Positions 46,901 through 58,811 are shown, numbered from the stretch's first letter. The stretch: 64,000 nucleotides of DNA from Trebouxia sp. TZW2008 (GCA_002118135.1 BDIU01000308.1:48548-112547); one strand, 5' to 3'. The notes: a model not told the origin generated them from the letters alone. Translations and numbers: made by a program.

Positions 46901-49900
46901 AAGCAATCATTGCATTCTGACTGCACTGGTCCGTCTGAGTAAGGACAATTCAATGTAAGGACAAGTTTCTGGTAACCAAAGCAGTCGTTGCAAACAGAGT
47001 TTGCTGTAATCAAGCCCCTTGTGTCAGCTGGACTGACAGCCAAGCTGGACTGACAGCTTGGCTGTTTTGTGGCTGGGTGTCTAGGCGTTGTTGCACATTC
47101 TAAACTCAAGCGTCGAATCATATTTTGGTCATGTCTGTTGCCTTCAACCCTGTTGCATGAGGCAGTGTGCATCCTACTAAACACAAGCTGAGTCCAGCAA
47201 CGCTGATCCACTTCTGGGCTACCTCTATGGACAGAGTTTCCCGTTATGACGCCTAATGGTGCAGACTTGTCTTTTCTTTCTTTCTTGCTCACTGATGACT
47301 TGGCTGCAGATCTTGGGCAACTTGTACCCGCACAACCCTGGCAAGGCGCACAAGGCTGTGAGCCATTTCAAGGATGCAGCAGGCAGGAGTGATAAAGATG
47401 CAGAAGTTTGGGAGATGCTGGGAGAGCTGCTGGCTGCAACAGACCCCTCAGGTCGTGCAAAACCCCTTCATCCCGTTTGGACTGTTCTGCAGATTGTCGG
47501 CTCATCATGTGGTTGCTTTGATCTGAATCTGCACCCTTGCAGCAGTGTCATACCTGCTGGCTGCAACAGACCCCTCAGATTGTGTATCCCTCTTGCCCCT
47601 CGGGACTCTTCAATGTGCTCTTCAGAGCATGCCTCAGACTGGCCGCGGGACCTTTCTTCACACTTTTTATTAGACTGTGCTTCAGATTCGGACTTGGTTT
47701 TTCTTTGGACCGTTCTTCAGACTGTAGTCCCGGCCATTTTCAACACTGTTGGCTAATCATCTGCTTTGCCATACCTGAAAGCCTGTTTGTTCCAGCAGGA
47801 ACCTGGGTCCCTGCTGCCTGACTGACGCAAGGCGTCACCTTCTGCATATCTTGCTTGTGACTAGCTTTACAACAGATGAATGCAATTGGCTGTGCAGTAT
47901 CAGCTTGCACATTTAGGTCAAGTCTGAGCACAGCTGTTTGCCTGGTTCACTCTGAGTTGATTGGAAGCTTGGAATGCCCTTCAGCCCTTGTGTCCTCAGC
48001 CCAAGTAACCGAAAACAGTGGCTTTTTCTGACAAGGTCTGCATGGTTTCAGGCGCTTTGAAAGCCTACAAGAAGAGCCTGGACTTGCACAAGCAGCTTGC
48101 TCAGGAGAACACCCCTCAAGAGAACGGGCATGTGCCTGAGGCTGCAGTCCCCAATGTGCCTGCCAGGCTCTTGAACAATGCTGCTGTGGTGCACATGGCA
48201 TGCGGCAAACAAAGAGAGGCACTTGACCTGCTAATTCAAGCTTCAAAGGTATGCTTTCTGAGTCTCGCATCAGATTTGAATGTTGCATCTTGGCCCTAGT
48301 ACTCAGAGGGATTGCTGCGTCCAGGGTCTAGTGCAGCTGTCATGCAGGCTGCCACGTGTCACTGTGCAGGAGCGGACTCTATACATGATGTGCATGCTGC
48401 TCATGCCCAATCTGCACCTACCCCTATACCCCGAAGGGGTACCAGATACTACCCCCAAACCCGGTAGCCGGTAACCCTTCAGGTGCCATCACTGGTCAAT
48501 GTGCAAAAGCTGTGCTGCTGTGTTGACAGAGCGACCAAGGCGTCTTGTGATCACTGTGTTACATGCCTGTGATGTAAAGCATAAGTTTTATGTTGAGCAA
48601 GTCTGATCGTGTCATGGCAGGCTGGAGTTGGGTCTGTGAGTCAGCTCACCTTAGGCTACAATGTTGCCCGCTTACATGAAGCCAATGGCGAGCTCAAACA
48701 AGCCGAAACCTTTTACTCGGTGAGTTCTCGGTCCCCTGACCCTTGCTGATGCCGCTACTGAACATGTTTACCCAAGGTTGCTTGAGTTGCTATGCTTTGG
48801 TTGGAGGTGCTACACATGTGGTGCATAAACGGCATTCCTTCCGCTGGAGCTAAAGCTGTGCTTGTTTTGGGTACTCTCTTACTTGCATTGTGATGCTCCA
48901 GTGATCTTTCCAGTGAGTGCACTTGCATTGTTGCTACAAGGGAATGTTGAGTATCTGTGCGCAGGCATAGGTGAACGTAGCAGGCAGGCTTGCATCTACT
49001 TCATCTTTGCATTCAACAAGCAAAATACACTTCCCACTCAGAGCTAAGCCTAGCAACACAAGACTTTTAATCTCAGCATTTCAGCCCAGTTTTCTCAGTC
49101 TGTGATACAGCACATGCACTGCGTTTGCCATTGTTCTTGTCATGCAGGACATTGTTGAAGATTTTCCAGACTACCTGGATGCATACCTGCGGCTAGCATG
49201 CATTGAGAGGAAGCAGGGCAACCTGAAGAAGGCCATTGAGTGGGCTGAGAAGGGAGTGGACAGGGCGGAAGCCTCCAGCAAAGGCTCCCCGAGTCACACA
49301 GACCTGCTTGCCATGGCAGGTCAGTCCCTTTATTTGACGCTGCAACGCGCAGCAAGGGTCAAGTACAACAGTCTAATGTGCTTTGGCACTCACATGATAC
49401 GTACTACTGCAATGAAACGGTCTCGGCAGACAGGCTCCCTAGCTTGTAACCTTGCTTCTCACAAAAGGCGCCAGTAGATGTTAGCTCCACTGTCCAGCCT
49501 GACATGCTGAACTTGAGCGTACTTTGCTTACAGACCAGCATGCTTGACAATAACAGTTGTGTGGCATGCAGGGCAGTTGTATCTAGACAGGGAGGACTTT
49601 GATGAAGCCAAAGAGTACATCAACAAGGTGCTGCAGCTGTCACCTGGGCAGCACGACTCTTATGCTCTGCTTTTGAAGGCCGTGCTGAACCTCAAGACTG
49701 GCCAGTTCCATGTGGACAAACACATTGCCAAGGGGGGTGACGCCAGGTACACACAAGCCAATGCTGACATAATGAGAATACCACCATGGGCTTTGCGTTT
49801 CCTACCCAATTACATGTGGAGCAGCACACTGCCACGGGGGGTGACGTCAGGTGCACACAAGTCAATTCTGGCATAGTGGCAACACCCTAACTATTTTGGC

Positions 49901-49959
49901 AAGTTCAAGCACCTGTGTGAGGTCTGTGGCACAAGTCTTCAGAGAAGGCCAAGCCTGAC

Positions 49960-49991
<32 letters not shown>

Positions 49992-52900
49992 GTTTTTACT
50001 GTCTTAAGGACCCAGTATGGGGGTCGTACAGACAATGTCAAGAGAGTCATTCTATTATGTCCAAATACAACACGAACTCACATATTTGCTGGTAGCGCTG
50101 ATAATGTCTGGCCGCATGGCCAAAACCAAATGGCAGAACATGACTTTGATGCATGAATGGCAGAGTCAACTGGAGAATGCTCTGCATGCTGGATGGTCTC
50201 GTGTCATATTGTTACAAGCATCATGAGTAAGCTGTTACCATGTTAGGTACATCTGAAGCATCTCGCCACACAAAGCATGAGGTGTGTGATCTTCACGGCA
50301 GGTACATTTGTGTTATATGGTCACACAAAGCGTTAGTGACCAATCTCCCATGCCAGGTATGCTTCACACACCTTGTCACCCAAAGCATTACTTATCTGAT
50401 GCCACTGCCAGTTGCAGTTCTGTCAATTGGTCATAGCAAAGCATTAGTCAGTCTGTCTTCTTGTGCCTGGTGTACCTTTTTCAGTTGTCTTATGCAGCAC
50501 CAGTCACCTGTCTTCTGGTTGAATTCAGGCCAATGCTGGCAGGCTTTGAAACTTGGCTCTGCTTCAGACACACATATTGTATCGTGCGGGATGCAAAATC
50601 GCTTTCAGGATGTAGGTTTAGGGGTTTAGGGTTTGCCTTTGTCCGGCTAGTCAAATCCCCAAGACCCTTAATGCCAAACCTCCACCTCCTTTGCTTATCC
50701 CCAAAACCTTGGATTAGACTCTGATATGACTTCTTGATGCGATGCTTGTGTCTGAGTTTGGCTCTGTCTGCTCTGTTTGACTGACTGTCAAGGAATTTTT
50801 GCACTGACTGTCAAGGCCTCAGCTCAGAGTGCTTGACCTGAGCAAAGCGAGGGACCTGAGCAAAGCAAGAAAAACACTGTCAATTGCTACTCATTTTGCA
50901 CAAATCCATTCATTATCTGAAAATGCATCACGCACAGCAATTCAAGATTCATAGAATACTCAATAATCAAAGTATAGAATACTCTTTCACAGATCAGCTC
51001 CTGAGTGTGGAGAAGCAGAAGTATAGAACACTCCTCACAGATCAGCTTCTGAGTTTGAGGAAGCAAATGCTAGGTGAGAATCTAGGTCATGTCTTAGACC
51101 TCTGGATCCTCCTCAGCAAACAGCTTGTGGAGGTCAAGGAGCACCTCCTGAAGGGGACTCTAGCCTGGCACATAACGGGCTCAAACACACATATACACGC
51201 AAAGAGAACTTCACAGGAAAGGCACAATACAAGAACATTCAAGCTGAAACCCACAGAGCAAAGCTGGCAGCATTGCAAAAAGTATGACACAATGTCCAGA
51301 GACAAAAGCATATTTCTGCGTTGTAGAGGTAGAGGGGATCCCAAGGCAGCTGATACCAACTGAAATGTACAACAAAGTATCACAGAAAATGGCATGGCCA
51401 TGATCAACGCATTCACTCTAAACCTGATAACACCAGAGCAAGAATGAAGCATTGCAGAGAGCTTTTTTCCAACACGAAAGGCTGCTTTGGCTTTGTAGGG
51501 GCAGAGGGGACCCCAAGGCAGCTGAAACCCTACAGAAGATCCATGACTGCTTTTTCAAGGCGCTGCAGCACTTCAGCGCTGTGCTACGCAAGGACCAGCA
51601 CAACATCTACGCTGCCAACGGTGTGGCAGCAGTGCTGGCAGAGAAAGGGAACCTCATGCAAGCCAGAGAGATCTTCACATCAGTAAAACATGCTCTTGCT
51701 CCTGTTCCACTGGCAACAGCATCAGTATCATCACCCTTGTCATCGTCGTCAACGCTGTCATCATCAATGCCATCGTCCTCTGTTTCACTATCACTAGCAT
51801 CGTCATTTCATTAGCAATGCTACTACCACATTCATTATCAGGACCATCAGCAGTATGTTCATCAGCATCAGCATAGTATTAGTATCAGCAACATTATCAT
51901 GATCATGCATTTGTGATTGCGATGAGGTTGGGCATAGTCATAGACGCTCTTGTCATTGCTGTGGTGGGCGGCAGCAGGTCCAGGAGGCGGCAAGTGCATC
52001 TGTAGACAGGCCGCACGCTACAGATGAGGCAATCCTTAGCATGGTTATGCGACCATTGTGCTTGTAATAACTGCTGCCGTCAATGTTTTTGCTTTGGGCA
52101 TGTGCAGGTTCAGGAGGCAGCCAGTGCATGTGTGGACTGGCTGCACTTGCCAGACGTGGCCATTAATCTGGCCAACCTGTACCTAGCACAGCGCCAGATC
52201 CCTGCAGCAATCCAGCTGTACACCACCACCCTGCAGAAGCACTACAAGAACAACGCCACCATCATGCTGTACCTGGCGCGCGCCCTGTATGATGCTGGGA
52301 AGAACAGTCAAGCCAAACGAGTGCTGCTGAAGGCTATTCACCTGCAACCAACTCAGACCCTGCTGCGCTTCAATTCTGCGGTCACCATGCAGGTCAGTTG
52401 GATCCTGTGCCTTGTTATCCTAATCACACAGTACCATGCAGCTGCATCAGCCAGACCTTGCTGCAGTTCAACTATAAAGTCACCATAAACTTGACTATCA
52501 TTGTGCAGGTTGGCTAGTGTTTTGTCCTGTTGCACTAGCCAGACCCTGCTGTGCTGCACGACTGCAGTCCCAGTAGTACGCTACTATCCGTGGAGGTCAG
52601 ACCCTTTTGCGCTGTCAGTTGGCTGTCACCATGCATTCATTCAACACCCTTTCCAATTTTCACCACCTAGCTTCTGCATACAAGATTACGTAATATTGTG
52701 TTGTAGATTACACAATATTACCCAACCACACTGTACATGTGCTTGCTGCAGAAAGACTCAGAGATCACCTTCAAGGCTGAGAGGCCAGCAGGGGACGCCA
52801 ATAAGCTAGCAGACTACGAGCATGCTCTGGCTGAGCTGAAGGCAGCTCACACACTGTTCCTGCAGCTGGCTCGTCTGGACCGGCGCCACAATCCCATTGA

Positions 52901-55900
52901 CACCAAGAAACTGGAAACCCACCAGAAGTACTGCGAACAGGCCTACCTACAAGGAGAGGTCAGCACTTCCCTGTCTGTCTGAGCCATGTCTCTTGCCACG
53001 GACATGTAATAATAATAAAAACAAATCATGATGATAACTACACATTCTAGAACATGTGCTGGGTGTGTGTCGCTCAAGTCCTGTCTCGTCAGGCAGCCTT
53101 GTTCTGAGCGTCTTTGAAGGGACGCCTGTGCTCAAGTGTGTCATCTAATATTCTGTCAGTGAGCTTGCGGACTAAGGTGATGCGGTTATCAATGCAGCAG
53201 TGTTTACGTTAGAATGTGTAATGAAGTAATAGTGCTTTGGTGTAGGCCAAGGTGAAAGCAGCACAAGGGGAAGCTGAGGTGCTAGAGCTGAGGAGGCAGG
53301 GCCAGCTCAAGGCTCTGGAAGCCCAGAGAGCCAAGAAGGAGGTGGGCACCAAAGCCTATGCCTTGCTGCTGTTGTAAGTGCTAATGCTGGCAATGCTGGT
53401 GTTGCCACTGCCACCGCTGCTGCTGCTGCTGCTATTGGTGTTAAGACCGCCTCTGCTGTTGCTGCTGCTGCTGCTGCTGCAATTGGGATTGCTGATGCTG
53501 TTTTGACTGCTGCCACTATGGTGACTGCCACTGTTGGTGCTGCTGCTGTCAGGGCTACATGCTGTTGGTCTTTAAGTAGCCAGTGATGCTGCTTCTGATG
53601 CTGTCCCCAGCTGCTGCTGGGACTGCTGTTGCTGTTGCTGTCAAGATCAGCACTGCTCCATCTGCTGCTTCTTTTGATCTTGCTACTGCTGCTGTCACAG
53701 TTTTGTTGACAGCCAGGGGCTTGAAAGACCAAACAGCCAGAACAGCTCGGCAAAGACTTGAGCACCTTCTGCTGCTTTGCTGCTAGCTCGTTGGCTCGAT
53801 TCGCAAGGGGCATGCTGCCCTTGAGGCAAACGCTCATCGACAAGAGCAAGCCATGAGCAACGTGACACCGCAAAGCATGAGCAGCATGATGATGCAATGC
53901 CTGAGCAAGGTGTTGACTGCTTTGCAGGCTGAGTCAGTGCGCAAGGCAGAGGAGGCACGGCTGAAGCAAGAGGCGAGGGAGGCCACCCTGCGTGCCACAC
54001 GCAACAAGCTGGACCGCCTGCAGGCTGCCTGGAAGGAGGACCAGCATCTCAAGGAGGTGATCACATGGCGTTTCTAGTCTCTTGCGAATGAATGCATGAC
54101 CTCTGTCAACAGTGTATGACGCAGCTGCCAGGAAGGAGGAGCACCTCAAGGAGGCAAATTCACTGCGCACATGCCAATTTTCTTTCTGACTCCTGTTGAA
54201 TGCATGTGCGAGCATTTGACAAATAATGCAGCATAATGCAGCTGTACAATGCCCACATGCCCGCCCGACAACTGTCTGTTGCCTGACGGAGGACCAGCAC
54301 CTTCAGGAGGTGTTCGTTGAGCAGATGCACAAACGTTCTACTTGCTGTGCAATTTGGCTGCGTTATCAGGGCCAGCACCTTAAGGAGGTCTCCAGAAGTA
54401 GCATCATTTGACGGTCAACAGCATTTCTGCAGCTCATTGGCATGGCACCATTAGCGTGCTGGGCATGCATTTAGCACCAGCAGGCAAACAAACGCGATAT
54501 GCTGAAAGGCTGTCATCCAGGCTATGTGCATAATGGATTCATTCAGCAGTGCTGATTCTGGATGCAGGCCACACAGCAGGAAGACAGCTTCTGTGCTCAG
54601 TCTGGATGCTGGCTACGCTGCAAGGACTTCAAAGCAGTGCTGGTTGTGAATGCAGGCTGCACAGCAGGAAGACAGTCCCAAAGTGGACTGTGAATGCAGG
54701 CTGCACTGTAAGAAATAGCACCAGTCTTGACTTTGGCTGCAGGCTGCACAACAAGGTGATAGCACCAAGGTGGACAAACGGCGTAAGAAGAAGCAGAAGG
54801 AGCAGGCTGAGGACGAAGCCTTCCTGGATAATGGTCAGGACGATGCTGAATACGCTGAGGGCGCATCAGGTGACTGCAATGCTCAGCACTCGATGTGAAA
54901 TGCTTGATGTGTCCCACAAGCAGACTGCCTGTTGTGTCTGAATGCCTGTTGTGTCTGAATGCCTGTTGTGTCTGAATGCCTGAGAAGTCTAGCACATGCC
55001 AGCTGGCATTAAACTTGCTACTCCTTGCACGATGGCCAGGATCATGCTGAATATGCTGAAGGCACATTGGGTGCCTGCAAAGCTCGGTGCTCTATGTGCA
55101 ATGTTTTATGTATCCCACAAGCAGCCTTGCCTGTTGTGTCTTTCTGCATGAGAAGTCTTGCGCTTGGGAGCTGACATTGGGTCTGCTATTGCTACAGATT
55201 GAGGCTAAGCAGAGATTTCGACATGATGCAATCATCTTGTGTAAAGGCAACTTCATTGCCGTTGTGTACCGCATCCAAACTGCATGACTGTCTTCAGTCA
55301 CACCTTTCTTATTTCTGCTTGAGGACTGCTGACATGCTGAGACTTCTGCAAAACACACGCCAATGACAAGAACTGAGGTACAAAACAGTGTTCTGTAAAA
55401 GGATGTTACACTGCAGTACTGGTCCATGGCCGTATGGCTGAAATGGAAAATGCAGGACCACAGTGAATCCACGTCCCTGCAACATCAACTCATGCCATGC
55501 AGGTGATGAACAAGAGATGGAATATGATGATGAAGCTCGTCGGAAGCTGGCCAATACTGGCCTCACAAGCGATGAAGAAGATGAGCCAGGCAAAGCCTCA
55601 GGGTATGAAAGTGACAGCAATCAAGCTGATGCCGGCCGGTCAGCGTCACAGCGCGGTGAAGATGCTGAGCTGGCTTCAGCAGGAGCAGTCAGGAGTAGTA
55701 AGGCAAAGCAGAAGAGGGCTAGGAGCAAGAGCAGGGAAAGAGAACCCAAAGCTACTCCCAGGCTGAAGAAGAGACAAAAGCAGCCAGGTTAGTCTTTACT
55801 GCAGTTGCTGTGAAGATATCGTGCTGCAGCATGGCGGCAATAGTCCTGAATGGTCAAGCATGCTGCACAACCTCGGTAGGTGTTGAACTGGATCAAGCCT

Positions 55901-56294
55901 GTTGTGCACTTGTAACATCACTTGTGCATGCTAACTCTGCACTATGAACGCACCACAAACAAGGCAACAGTATGGAATCAGCTTCCCAGCACTGCTGCGA
56001 GCCCTTGTGTTGTCTTGTGCTGGGCATCGCACTATTTGACAGTATGCTGATGTTGCATCTGCAGACACAGATGATGCTGCGCCAAGCGCTAGCGCACCTG
56101 CAGATGATGTAGACGATGTAGACATTGTAACTGATGTTGCTGATGATGAACAAGCACCAGCCAGGAAAAGCCGGAAAGCTGGGATATTTGACTCTGATGA
56201 TGAGGATGAGGAAGCTGGGGATGCAGCTGAACCTGCTTCTGGCAATGTTGGGAATGACAACATGGCTGAAGTGTTTGGGAGTGATGACGAGTGA
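43993..56294 (+). CDS. CTR9: CTR9, TPR subunit of the PAF1 transcription elongation complex
   Basis: Exons: 43993-44472, 44697-44833, 45038-45239, 45551-45664, 45774-45905, 46433-46573, 47310-47451, about 48052-48248, 48621-48719, 49148-49319, 49572-49746, 51499-51682, 52108-52392, 52752-52958, 53246-53341, 53928-54056, 54743-54869, 55503-55787 and 56065-56294. The start MQRPTIYIPVAST and WIELAKAYLTQGMPEQYEKI match CTR9. TPR helices follow (YQEAVRIHPGCPAEVRLGLA, LNNAAVVHM, YNVARLHEANGELKQAETFY, NIYAANGVAAVLAEKGNLMQ, LARALYDAGK). After the TPRs come a charged coiled coil (EEARLKQEAREATLRATRNK) and an acidic Ser/Asp tail with basic clusters (RKLANTGLTSDEEDEP), ending VFGSDDE. PAF1C travels with RNA polymerase II and promotes H2B ubiquitination and H3K4 methylation (family knowledge). 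Several exons have truncated duplicates nearby. TGTAA at about 56490 is a candidate poly(A) signal. Confidence 0.95.
46830..47292 (-). mobile_element. Degenerate DNA transposon fragment, pogo/Tc1-like end (CTR9 intron)
   Basis: The left boundary begins TACAGTAAATTCTCTTTG followed by five spaced GTAAGGAC-type repeats. This resembles the CAGTA-starting subterminal-repeat ends of pogo/Tigger-like elements inserted at TA. A degenerate ORF on the minus strand (MSKKERKDKSAPLGVITGNS) shares a peptide with the 11755 repeat. No opposite end was found, so it is a truncated relic. Confidence 0.45.
47552..47580 (+). repeat. Duplicate of CTR9 exon end
   Basis: GCTGGCTGCAACAGACCCCT repeats the last bases of exon 47310-47451, about 125 bp downstream. 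The donor is altered (CAG/ATTGTG). Confidence 0.8.
49830..49866 (+). repeat. Duplicate of CTR9 exon end plus donor
   Basis: CACTGCCACGGGGGGTGACG repeats the end of exon 49572-49746, with its own GTCAG/GTGCAC donor, about 106 bp downstream of the true donor (GCCAG/GTACAC). Confidence 0.8.
49960..50045. mobile_element. LINE-like 3' end with (ATCA)n tail
   Basis: A run of about eight ATCA units (49962-49990) is followed by TTTTTACTGTCTTAAGGACC and CGTACAGACAATGTCAAG. On the minus strand this reads as an element 3' end terminating in an ATTG/TGAT repeat tail, a layout common in algal non-LTR retrotransposons. A related fragment is at 29935-30025. Confidence 0.5.
51330..51360 (+). repeat. Duplicate of CTR9 exon start plus acceptor
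   Basis: TTGTAG/AGGTAGAGGGGATCCC resembles the acceptor and start of exon 51499-51682 (TTTGTAG/GGGCAGAGGGGACC), continuing through AAGGCAGCTGA. It lies upstream of the intact exon and decays within about 30 bp. Confidence 0.8.
51690..51905. repeat. TCA-rich imperfect trinucleotide tract
   Basis: An imperfect TCA/ATC/CAG trinucleotide-rich stretch starts directly after the CTR9 exon ending at 51682. It is intronic and contains stops in all useful frames. Confidence 0.7.
51972..52010 (+). repeat. Duplicate of CTR9 exon start plus acceptor
   Basis: CAG/GTCCAGGAGGCGGCAAGTGC copies the start of exon 52108-52392 (CAG/GTTCAGGAGGCAGCCAGTGC) about 134 bp upstream, then diverges. Confidence 0.8.
53385..53700. 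repeat. CTG/TGC trinucleotide-rich intron tract
   Basis: Runs of CTG/TGC with interruptions lie between the CTR9 exons ending at 53341 and starting at 53928. The reverse-strand open frame (Ala/Ser/Val-rich) is a by-product of the repeat. Confidence 0.75.
54125..54395 (+). repeat. Three duplicated CTR9 exon ends
   Basis: Copies of the end and donor of exon 53928-54056 (GAGGACCAGCATCTCAAGGAG/GT split here for length) recur at about 54132-54157, 54285-54313 and 54370-54393, as GAGCACCTCAAGGAGG, ACCAGCACCTTCAGGAGG and GCCAGCACCTTAAGGAGG. All lie downstream of the intact exon. Confidence 0.8.
54565..54735 (+). repeat. Three duplicated acceptors plus exon start (CTR9)
   Basis: Copies of the acceptor and first codons of exon 54743-54869 (TGCAG/GCTGCACAACAAGG) lie at about 54565, 54649 and 54699, with GCAGGAAGACAG or similar tails. 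All are upstream of the intact exon. Confidence 0.8.
54905..54985. repeat. Short tandem repeat, 18-bp unit
   Basis: Three tandem copies of GCCTGTTGTGTCTGAATG lie in a CTR9 intron. Confidence 0.85.
55029..55180 (+). repeat. Duplicate of CTR9 exon end plus following intron
   Basis: About 150 bp copies the end of exon 54743-54869 (GGTCAGGACGATGCTGAATA against GGCCAGGATCATGCTGAATA) and the adjoining intron (CCCACAAGCAG, GCCTGTTGTGTCT). It lies downstream; the donor GT is still present (TTGG/GTGCCTGC). Confidence 0.85.
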
Positions 56295-57039
56295 TGCATT
56301 GAGTTGCTGTTAAGAATAGTCTAGGTTTATTCAGGCCCATCCTTTCAGACATGTACGAGTAGTCTGGCCATCACTGTCACAGTGTGACGGTCAATGGCTG
56401 TCAGGCATTGGCACAGGCAGCACAATTCACTTCAGCTTGCTTGGGACTCGGGTCATGTTGGGTGTCCTGGATACGTGTAGCATAGGAATCCGTGCTGTAA
56501 AAGAGAATCACAGCCTGTGACAGTCACACACCAAGGAAAACAATCTACCGAATCCCTGTCATGATCAGAAGCCAGAGCATGCACGATCAAGTCGGATGTA
56601 CTGCCCAGATGCTTACCCAGACATGCTATATTGCCGTCACTACTTAGCTACAGTGAACAGCAAGGCTTTGAACTAGGGCCTGGTTGTTGTGTGAAACACA
56701 TGCTACATTGCCAAAAGCAAGGAGAACACCACATTGTACAGAAGATGACAAAAAGCTATGCAGCTGCATTATCGGCTCCTCTGGTCATTTGTCTGAGCAG
56801 CGAATCTTGCATCTTTCTTTCATCTGAGTTGGCACAAGATAGCAAACTGGCTGTCCTGGTATGGCTGTGTAACTGATGTTGCTGCTTCAGGTGGTACCTC
56901 TCATCATCAACCGTGTCAGCAGTCGATTGTCAGTGCTTTGCAGCTTCAAAGTAATGAACTGCATCGTCCCGTTGAGATGCGAGATCCGCATTAGCATATC
57001 CCTGTCGCAGGCAGCCTCAAGGAGATGTTTCTGCACTTG
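56295..57039. other. Convergent spacer CTR9 / RTRAF
   Basis: 745 bp between converging 3' ends. TGTAA near 56490 may end the CTR9 transcript. No ORF was recognised. Confidence 0.5.
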
Positions 57040-58811
57040 CTACCGACCAAGTCGACCAAGGGACGCATCTGTCTTTGGATTGGCAGTATAGTTCTTCAAA
57101 AGCCAACAACAGCGTGTCAGTCAGAAGACAAAAGCAGAACATCAGAACACAAAAGCAGATATTGACAGACTTCACAGACACAAGGGCACATACACACAGG
57201 GCAGCCAAGTCACAAATAACTATTTGTCATGACCATATATAGCGTCCAGGTGTAGTCTACAACCGGATTTGCAAACACGTGTCCAAACAAACCTGTCTTC
57301 CTGACATGATCAATGCTTGGGATGCATTCACGGTGAGATTGAAAGACAGTGCAGGTGAGTTGTGTTCAACCTTCTGTGCTTACCTGCACATTCACCAAGG
57401 TCTCGTCAATGAGTGTCTGCAGCCCTCTCAGGTCCTTGATGTACAGCATACGCAGCAGTGTGGCTGCTACATCTGTCTTGCTATCTGCACGGCACACACT
57501 TGTTGACATTAGCTTGACACTGCAAGCAGAGACAACCTTCTTGCAATCTGCATGGTACGGACTTCTTGCCCAATTTGCATATGGCCAACAGAGCTGAGGA
57601 CTTCTTGCTGCTTGCCCTTGAACAGTGTGCAACACAAAAGATCCAGGTGCAGGTGGCCTTGAAAAGCGTGTAAAATAACAAACACATGTGCATTTGACAG
57701 ATTCCACAAGTAGACACAAAAGCATCACCTCCTGTTGAAAAGCCAAGAGGGAACTTGTTGACATCCAGGTGTGACAGCTGTGTTGCAGCTTCTCTAGCTG
57801 CTTTGCTAAGCTGTGAATCCTCAAGAGCAGGTAGTAGTTGGTCAGAAACTAAGTTTCTTGCAGCCTGCGGAAGCCACTGTCAGATTCATGCTGGCTCCAG
57901 AGCCTTTCCGCATTATGCACTGCTGCAAGGTGTCATTGGTCAACAACTGAATAAATGCCACAGTCTGCTTGGTAAATGCACATCGAAGTGCATTTTTGCA
58001 TTGATCAATTTGAGCTTCTGAGCAAAAGCTTCAAGATGGTCAGTCTTGCCTGCAGCTTTGCAAGCTGATTGCCAGCTGTGTCTAGTTTGAGCTGGTGCAG
58101 CAACTGCTGTACAGCTTCAGCCACCTGCTGCTTGTCAACTGCAAGCACCTGTTGATTGAGTCATGGCGCTGAGCACATGGTTGCAAGCCGGACTTACTGT
58201 CTGTGTAGATGTGCTGCTCCTGATCACTTTTGCGTGCTGGAGGCTTCTGACGTTGTTGTGATGGAGCAGCTGCATTATACTTGTCCGCTGCATGCACGCA
58301 CAGGCTGTCTGCTAGCTGGACTTGCTGTAGACTCTGGGTTTTGTCAGAGGTTGTGGCAAAGGCTCACCTTGATCTTGGTATTCCAGGCCAACCGCATAGT
58401 TCAGCAGCCAGTCCAGCAATGCTGTCTTTGAGGTTAAGCCAGCATCTAATGGGCATTGCGTGTCAGTCAAGTACTGCAGTCAGAGCAATCTCTGAGCACA
58501 AGCACCCCAACCGGGAGTCAAGCTCCTACGTCAGCTCGTCTCACTTTATTGAAGGCATTGCCCCAGGATGAGTTCTGAATGTCTGAGAGGGGCTTTCTGT
58601 CGTCAATGCCATATTGCCGTATCTGCACGGCCCAAGTGTCTGCATCTGTCGGTGATCACAGGCAACTGTTCTGGCCGAAGCAGGCAAGTCGGCACACCTT
58701 AGTATTCTCAAGCCAAATGATGAGCTTTGCAAACTCAACATCGGCATCGAGCAGCGACTTGCCGGGCTTGGGATAGTTGAGAGCTTGCAACAACAGGTCT
58801 CTGTGATGCAT
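57040..58811 (-). CDS. RTRAF: RTRAF (CGI-99/CLE/hCLE family) RNA transcription, translation and transport factor
   Basis: Exons: 58811-58698, 58622-58545, 58473-58368, about 58291-58200, 58138-58050, 57864-57729, 57484-57384 and 57093-57040; about 250 residues, the normal length. Landmarks are LLLQALNYPKPGKSLLDADV with FAKLIIWLENTKV, YGIDDRKPLSDIQNSSWGNA, LLDWLLNYAVGLEYQDQG, FPLGFSTGDSKTDVAATLLR, MLYIKDLRGLQTLIDE and the C-terminus NPKTDASLGRLGR. RTRAF is part of the tRNA-ligase complex and cap-binding and transport particles in animals (family knowledge); its role in algae is not established. Intron 5 has a GC donor (58049-58048) needed to join KLQ to AARNLVSDQ. The gene is divergent from HslV. 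Confidence 0.9.

Noticed and set aside
50612..50642. Telomere-like TTTAGGG motif
   Set aside because: Only about two imperfect units (GTTTAGGGGTTTAGGG) are present, too few to call an interstitial telomere, although the type fits Viridiplantae.
53307..53897. 196-codon minus-strand ORF, Ala/Ser-rich
   Set aside because: It comes from the CTG/TGC-rich intron tract of CTR9; composition reflects the repeat.
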